The notes under the pieces: model-generated
What the model saw: the letters and a program-made list of their open reading frames with translations, nothing else
The model's database searches: none
What the model was told of the DNA's origin: nothing
Source of the DNA: Burkholderia sp. Bp9143
Lineage (GTDB): Bacteria; Pseudomonadota; Gammaproteobacteria; Burkholderiales; Burkholderiaceae
Length of the DNA: 54,254 bases
Assembly (NCBI RefSeq): GCF_003853645.1
Contig: NZ_QTPO01000057.1
Span: 1 to 54,254, forward strand
Reading direction: 5' to 3'
Position numbers and translations under genes: made by a program
In this document: positions 51,374 through 54,254 of the stretch, in pieces
Numbering within the stretch: position 1 is the first letter of the stretch
Layout: every line of letters starts with the position of its first letter

Positions 51374-51799
51374 CTATTGCATGCGCTGATGCGAACGGAG
51401 AGAGTGAACCGAAGCGGACGTCGATCGGCCTCGGAACGCAACGATTCGAAACAGTTTGAATGAATTGACTTCACTCAGCGCAAGAGCACGTTTCGATACA
51501 AAAACACCTGTTACTTCCCTTCGGACGCCCGGACACAAGGAAGCTATTCGCGGGAAACCTTCGCTTTCCATATCTTCCGATGGCCGAAATCGACCCTGAG
51601 CAGCCTGTTTGACCATCGCGACACGATCACAGCCGCGCAGTTTGCTGTCGATGGCGAGATTGAACATAGCCAGATCGCGCACGGCGTGAGCGTTGTGAAG
51701 GTAGATCCTGATGGCCCACACTTCTTGGGGCTTGAGCGGTGGCTTCTGGCCAATCAACTTGCCTTTGTTCCACGCCTCGCGAGTTTGTTCGGTCTTCAT
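51374..51799 (-). pseudogene. Truncated phage-type integrase
   Basis: From ATG 51799 the first ~60 codons match the N-terminal part of short tyrosine-recombinase-family proteins common in Burkholderia (MKTEQTREAWNKGKLIGQKP; AIRIYLHNAHAVRDLAMFNL; AIDSKLRGCD). After LRGCD (about 51620) the frame continues to 51374 with unrelated sequence, and no catalytic Arg-His-Arg-Tyr set follows in any frame. It is a remnant of a mobile element cut by deletion or recombination. Confidence 0.65.
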
Positions 51800-52046
51800 G
51801 TCAGACTCCCAAAGGGAAGACGGGAGTTTGATTGTGTTACCTGCCTCGAAGTCTGCTGTTGGTGCATTCGCCGGAGGCTCGGAACCGGCCAATATGAGTC
51901 GATCGTGTGCGTGGTCACATTGACTTCCGAGCGGCGAATCTGTTCAAAGATCGGTCACTGGACTACCATCTGTCCATCACATGGCGACTTGGTGACGGCG
52001 CGATTAGTCAATTGGATCGACAGGCAAAACAAGACGGAATCTAACA

Positions 52047-53183
52047 ATGAACGGACAGTGGCTGGGTATCAAGTATGGCTCCTCGGGACAGAGTCGTGAT
52101 GGCAACCTCGTCGTAAATCTGGACCGTTTTGGTGATAACTACGATGGTTTTGCCTACAACTGGCCTCTGCAACCACCTTTCATATGCGGGGCAATCCCTA
52201 TCTGTGTGCCCGCGAATCAGAACCCTTTCTTGGTTGAAAGCATTCCTTTAGTCTATACCGGCCGACCGGACGTTCCATTTCCATTCGTCGAAGCCCATGT
52301 CTATGCATCACAGGTTATCAAGTCGCCGCAAAGTGTCGCGCGACGGGTGTACATCGAAGGTGACTGGAATTCTGAGCGAATGCGGCTTTCATACACTACG
52401 GACGTCGGTGACGCGGGGCACGCGATAGTCCGTCGAATGGCGGTCGACGCACAAAGCCGGATCGTCGGCAAGCGAACGACCTGGAACGAACTGAAAGCCG
52501 AGCTTCTGGGTACCCCATACCGTAAGTTTATTTTCCGAGGGCAGTCGAACTCCACCTGGCCTCTGCGTTCGCTGTTTCATCGTGAGGGACGCGCGAATCT
52601 GTACCGCTACACGGCGGAGGATGTGCCGATGATGCACAAGCGTCTCGGCGGTCTGCTAACACAGGCAATGAATATCAATTTGAATGATGACCGAGGTGGA
52701 TTCGTTCACTTGTTACAACATCACGGCTACCCAACTCCCTTGTTAGATTGGTCATTCTCGCCTTTCGTTGCCGCGTTCTTCGCGTTTAGACATCACTGGC
52801 ACGCGCCAGATGCGAATGACAAATATGCACGTATATTCAGATTCAGATTAGATGCGTGGATGAAATCGATCGAGTCCATATTAATGCTGGCAACGCCCCG
52901 AAACAACTTATCGTTCCTCGAATTCCCAACGCAGAACAATCCTCGAGTGATTCCTCAGCAGGCACTGTCAGCCGTCACGAGCGTGGATGATGTAGAGAAC
53001 TACGTGCAAACTCAGGAGCGATTGCGCGGCGAGTCGTTCCTTGATGCGTTCGATATCCCCGTATCAGAAGTAGAAACGGTCATGGCCGATTTGCGACTAA
53101 TGGGCGTTACTGCCGGGTCTCTCTTCCCCGGCATCGAGGGCGCTTGTGAGGAAATGCGTGCATGGCGTTTCCCCTCGCCATAA
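52047..53183 (+). CDS. FRG-domain protein with N-terminal beta-rich module
   Basis: A 378-residue protein. The FRG domain (about 140-260) shows YRKFIFRGQSNSTWPLRSLF (FRGQ at 163-166) and LLQHHGYPTPLLDWSFSPF (222-240). Residues 1 to about 135 start NGQWLGIKYGSSG and VVNLDRFGDNYDGFAY and look like an all-beta sensor or recognition module. FRG domains are widespread, often in mobile DNA; their biochemical activity is not established to my knowledge. It stands alone beside an integrase remnant and a SymE toxin, in AT-rich DNA, which suggests a defence or toxin role by context only. Ribosome binding site weak. Confidence 0.75.
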   Translation: MNGQWLGIKYGSSGQSRDGNLVVNLDRFGDNYDGFAYNWPLQPPFICGAIPICVPANQNPFLVESIPLVYTGRPDVPFPFVEAHVYASQVIKSPQSVARRVYIEGDWNSERMRLSYTTDVGDAGHAIVRRMAVDAQSRIVGKRTTWNELKAELLGTPYRKFIFRGQSNSTWPLRSLFHREGRANLYRYTAEDVPMMHKRLGGLLTQAMNINLNDDRGGFVHLLQHHGYPTPLLDWSFSPFVAAFFAFRHHWHAPDANDKYARIFRFRLDAWMKSIESILMLATPRNNLSFLEFPTQNNPRVIPQQALSAVTSVDDVENYVQTQERLRGESFLDAFDIPVSEVETVMADLRLMGVTAGSLFPGIEGACEEMRAWRFPSP

Positions 53184-53565
53184 TACAATCCAATTAAATG
53201 ATCTCGTAAATGATAGGGCGTCATACATCGAAGTGTCTCGTTTATCTTGCGAAGGGTCCTTGACCGGATCTCATGCCGAGCGATCGCTTAGGGTCGGGAG
53301 TGTGAGTTCGCTGATGCAGGAAGCTGACGTTCGGTTGCTCGATGCAGCCGCTGTCAGCAATCCGTCATATTACCCAGCCCGCGCCAAGGTCGGCTAAGGC
53401 CGAATTGTGCACGTAGTTCGTCCGTCAGGTTTCGGATGTATTGCAGCCGTTCCAACGGCAGTTTTTCCGCTCACTTAACGATAGGTTGTGGCCGACAGCG
53501 ACTGCCGCGCCGACGATGCATACAGCATCGCACCGTTGGTCTGCGTCGCCAGCCGTTGCTTAAAA
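53184..53565. other. Region after the FRG gene with a short coding remnant
   Basis: No intact gene. On the minus strand, 53354-53470 encodes a stop-bounded 38-codon segment with a convincing helical composition (EKLPLERLQYIRNLTDELRA), lacking a start codon; it may be the tail of a lost gene. The rest shows nothing recognisable. Confidence 0.35.
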
Positions 53566-53940
53566 TCAATCTAAATCCGGATATATTTCACGCAAACCTT
53601 CGAATCGATTAGTTCTCGACCACACCGCACGCCACCAACCAATTTCACCATTTTTCAAAATCAACCTAACCTCATCCTCAAATTCAGAACATAATTTGTT
53701 ACCCGACTCGACACAGATATCGATAACATGATTTTCGTCACATAAAAATTCTCCTAGCCGATCAACTCTATCAATAACTTTGATGGAAAACTCATCTCCA
53801 TGCCACTCCGCGAAATAGCGGCCCTTCCTATCTTCTACAACGAGACACGCAACGAATGCCGCCTCAATTTTTTTGATAAGATCAAAAAAATCCATATCCT
53901 CCAAAAGAATCACACTCAAACACCGCCCGTCACTATCCAT
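53566..53940 (-). CDS. AT-rich small acidic protein, immunity-protein-like (tentative)
   Basis: A 124-residue acidic protein (many Asp/Glu, no signal peptide) with alternating strands and helices: VILLEDMDFFDLIKKIEAAF, VEDRKGRYFAEWHGDEFSIK, then EVRLILKNGEIGWWRAVWS. Base composition is far more AT-rich than anywhere else in the window. This profile (small, acidic, cytoplasmic, atypical composition, next to broken sequence) is common in immunity proteins of contact-dependent toxins. GAGG lies nine bases before the ATG. I cannot place it in a family. Confidence 0.5.
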   Translation of the reverse strand: MDSDGRCLSVILLEDMDFFDLIKKIEAAFVACLVVEDRKGRYFAEWHGDEFSIKVIDRVDRLGEFLCDENHVIDICVESGNKLCSEFEDEVRLILKNGEIGWWRAVWSRTNRFEGLREIYPDLD

Positions 53941-54254
53941 TACAACAATCCTCGAGCACGCCTCGTGTTAATAATTAATTTTCTATTTGAAAAACCAAGA
54001 GCATCTTCACTCTGGATACCGTAGCACTCGGATCCGCCAATGAAACGCTCAGATCAGTGAATATATCTGTCGCGATAGAAAAAGCGTCCGGCACTGCTGC
54101 CTTCATGCGTCCCGAATCTCGCCAGAAGACTGCGATTTTCTCTTCCTGCGCCTCATCCAAACCCGACCAAAGCGAGTTGAACCGCGCCGGGAATCGTGGA
54201 GGCCGGTTGGTTTAAGTTAATGCAGGCAAGTCAGCGGCATTTCTGAGTTGCCTG
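53941..54254. other. Right-edge region with an unassigned minus-strand frame
   Basis: A minus-strand frame is open from a stop near 54217 to a stop at 53975. It reads sensibly in places (LDEAQEEKIAVFWRDSGRM; SVSLADPSATVSRVKMLLVF) but lacks an ATG with a ribosome binding site, and a TTG at 54160 is the only candidate start. It may be the tail of a gene cut upstream, possibly the partner of the acidic gene at 53566. Nothing else seen. Confidence 0.3.

Overview
The window looks like chromosomal DNA of a Burkholderia species, most likely of the Burkholderia cepacia complex. Coding DNA is very GC-rich with strong third-position GC bias, and gene density is high. The 433-residue 2,2-dialkylglycine decarboxylase (catalytic lysine at residue 272) with a divergent LysR repressor gene matches the dgdA/dgdR pair described from B. 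cepacia. This assignment is inference from gene content; no search was run.

Layout. 1-4.2 kb: a small secreted protein, an HdeD-like membrane protein with an extra C-terminal domain, an XRE regulator and an HD-domain nucleotidase. 4.3-7.0 kb: an MFS exporter divergent from a LysR regulator. 7.0-15.9 kb: a minus-strand valine/isobutyrate catabolic run (acyl-CoA dehydrogenase, acyl-CoA synthetase, mmsA, mmsB, enoyl-CoA hydratase, 3-hydroxyisobutyryl-CoA hydrolase) with a divergent AraC regulator. 16-18.3 kb: an NfeD/stomatin (SPFH) pair. 18.4-25.4 kb: a secreted HAD phosphatase, then an M24 peptidase-like protein, a hydrolase-SDR fusion, a metal-dependent hydrolase and small conserved proteins. 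26-27.4 kb: an NCS2 purine permease. 27.4-28.7 kb: an AT-rich patch with an AidA/PixA-like gene and strong hairpins. 28.7-31.5 kb: a LysR-controlled three-gene enzyme cluster. 32.6-35.7 kb: a 49-bp tandem hairpin array leading into an AcoR-type sigma-54 activator, then a ferredoxin and an SRPBCC protein. 35.8-37.5 kb: a copper cluster (DUF2946, a 45-residue six-cysteine leader ORF overlapping copC, a PCuAC chaperone, a small membrane protein). 37.5-39.8 kb: a LysE exporter, an LRR-protein kinase and tRNA-Leu(GAG). 40-43.4 kb: dgdR/dgdA and a LuxR-type regulator. 44.2-49.2 kb: a complete branched-chain amino acid ABC transporter (livJHMGF) behind a long structured leader. 49.2-54.25 kb: an accessory, progressively more AT-rich end with a secreted protein, a SymE-type toxin, a broken integrase, a FRG-domain protein and an AT-rich immunity-like gene.

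How the genes fit. The transporter at 44-49 kb could feed valine into the pathway at 7-15 kb. The pathway carries isobutyryl-CoA through methacrylyl-CoA, 3-hydroxyisobutyryl-CoA, 3-hydroxyisobutyrate and methylmalonate semialdehyde to propionyl-CoA.

Most notable. (1) A family of imperfect 44-bp hairpins ends in the ribosome binding site of two unrelated genes, two copies before the acyl-CoA synthetase and four before the AcoR-type gene, with paired base changes that keep the stem. (2) A six-cysteine 45-residue ORF is translationally coupled to copC. (3) A near-consensus promoter and stem-loop leader of about 275 nt precedes livJ. (4) The right end carries toxin- and defence-like genes.
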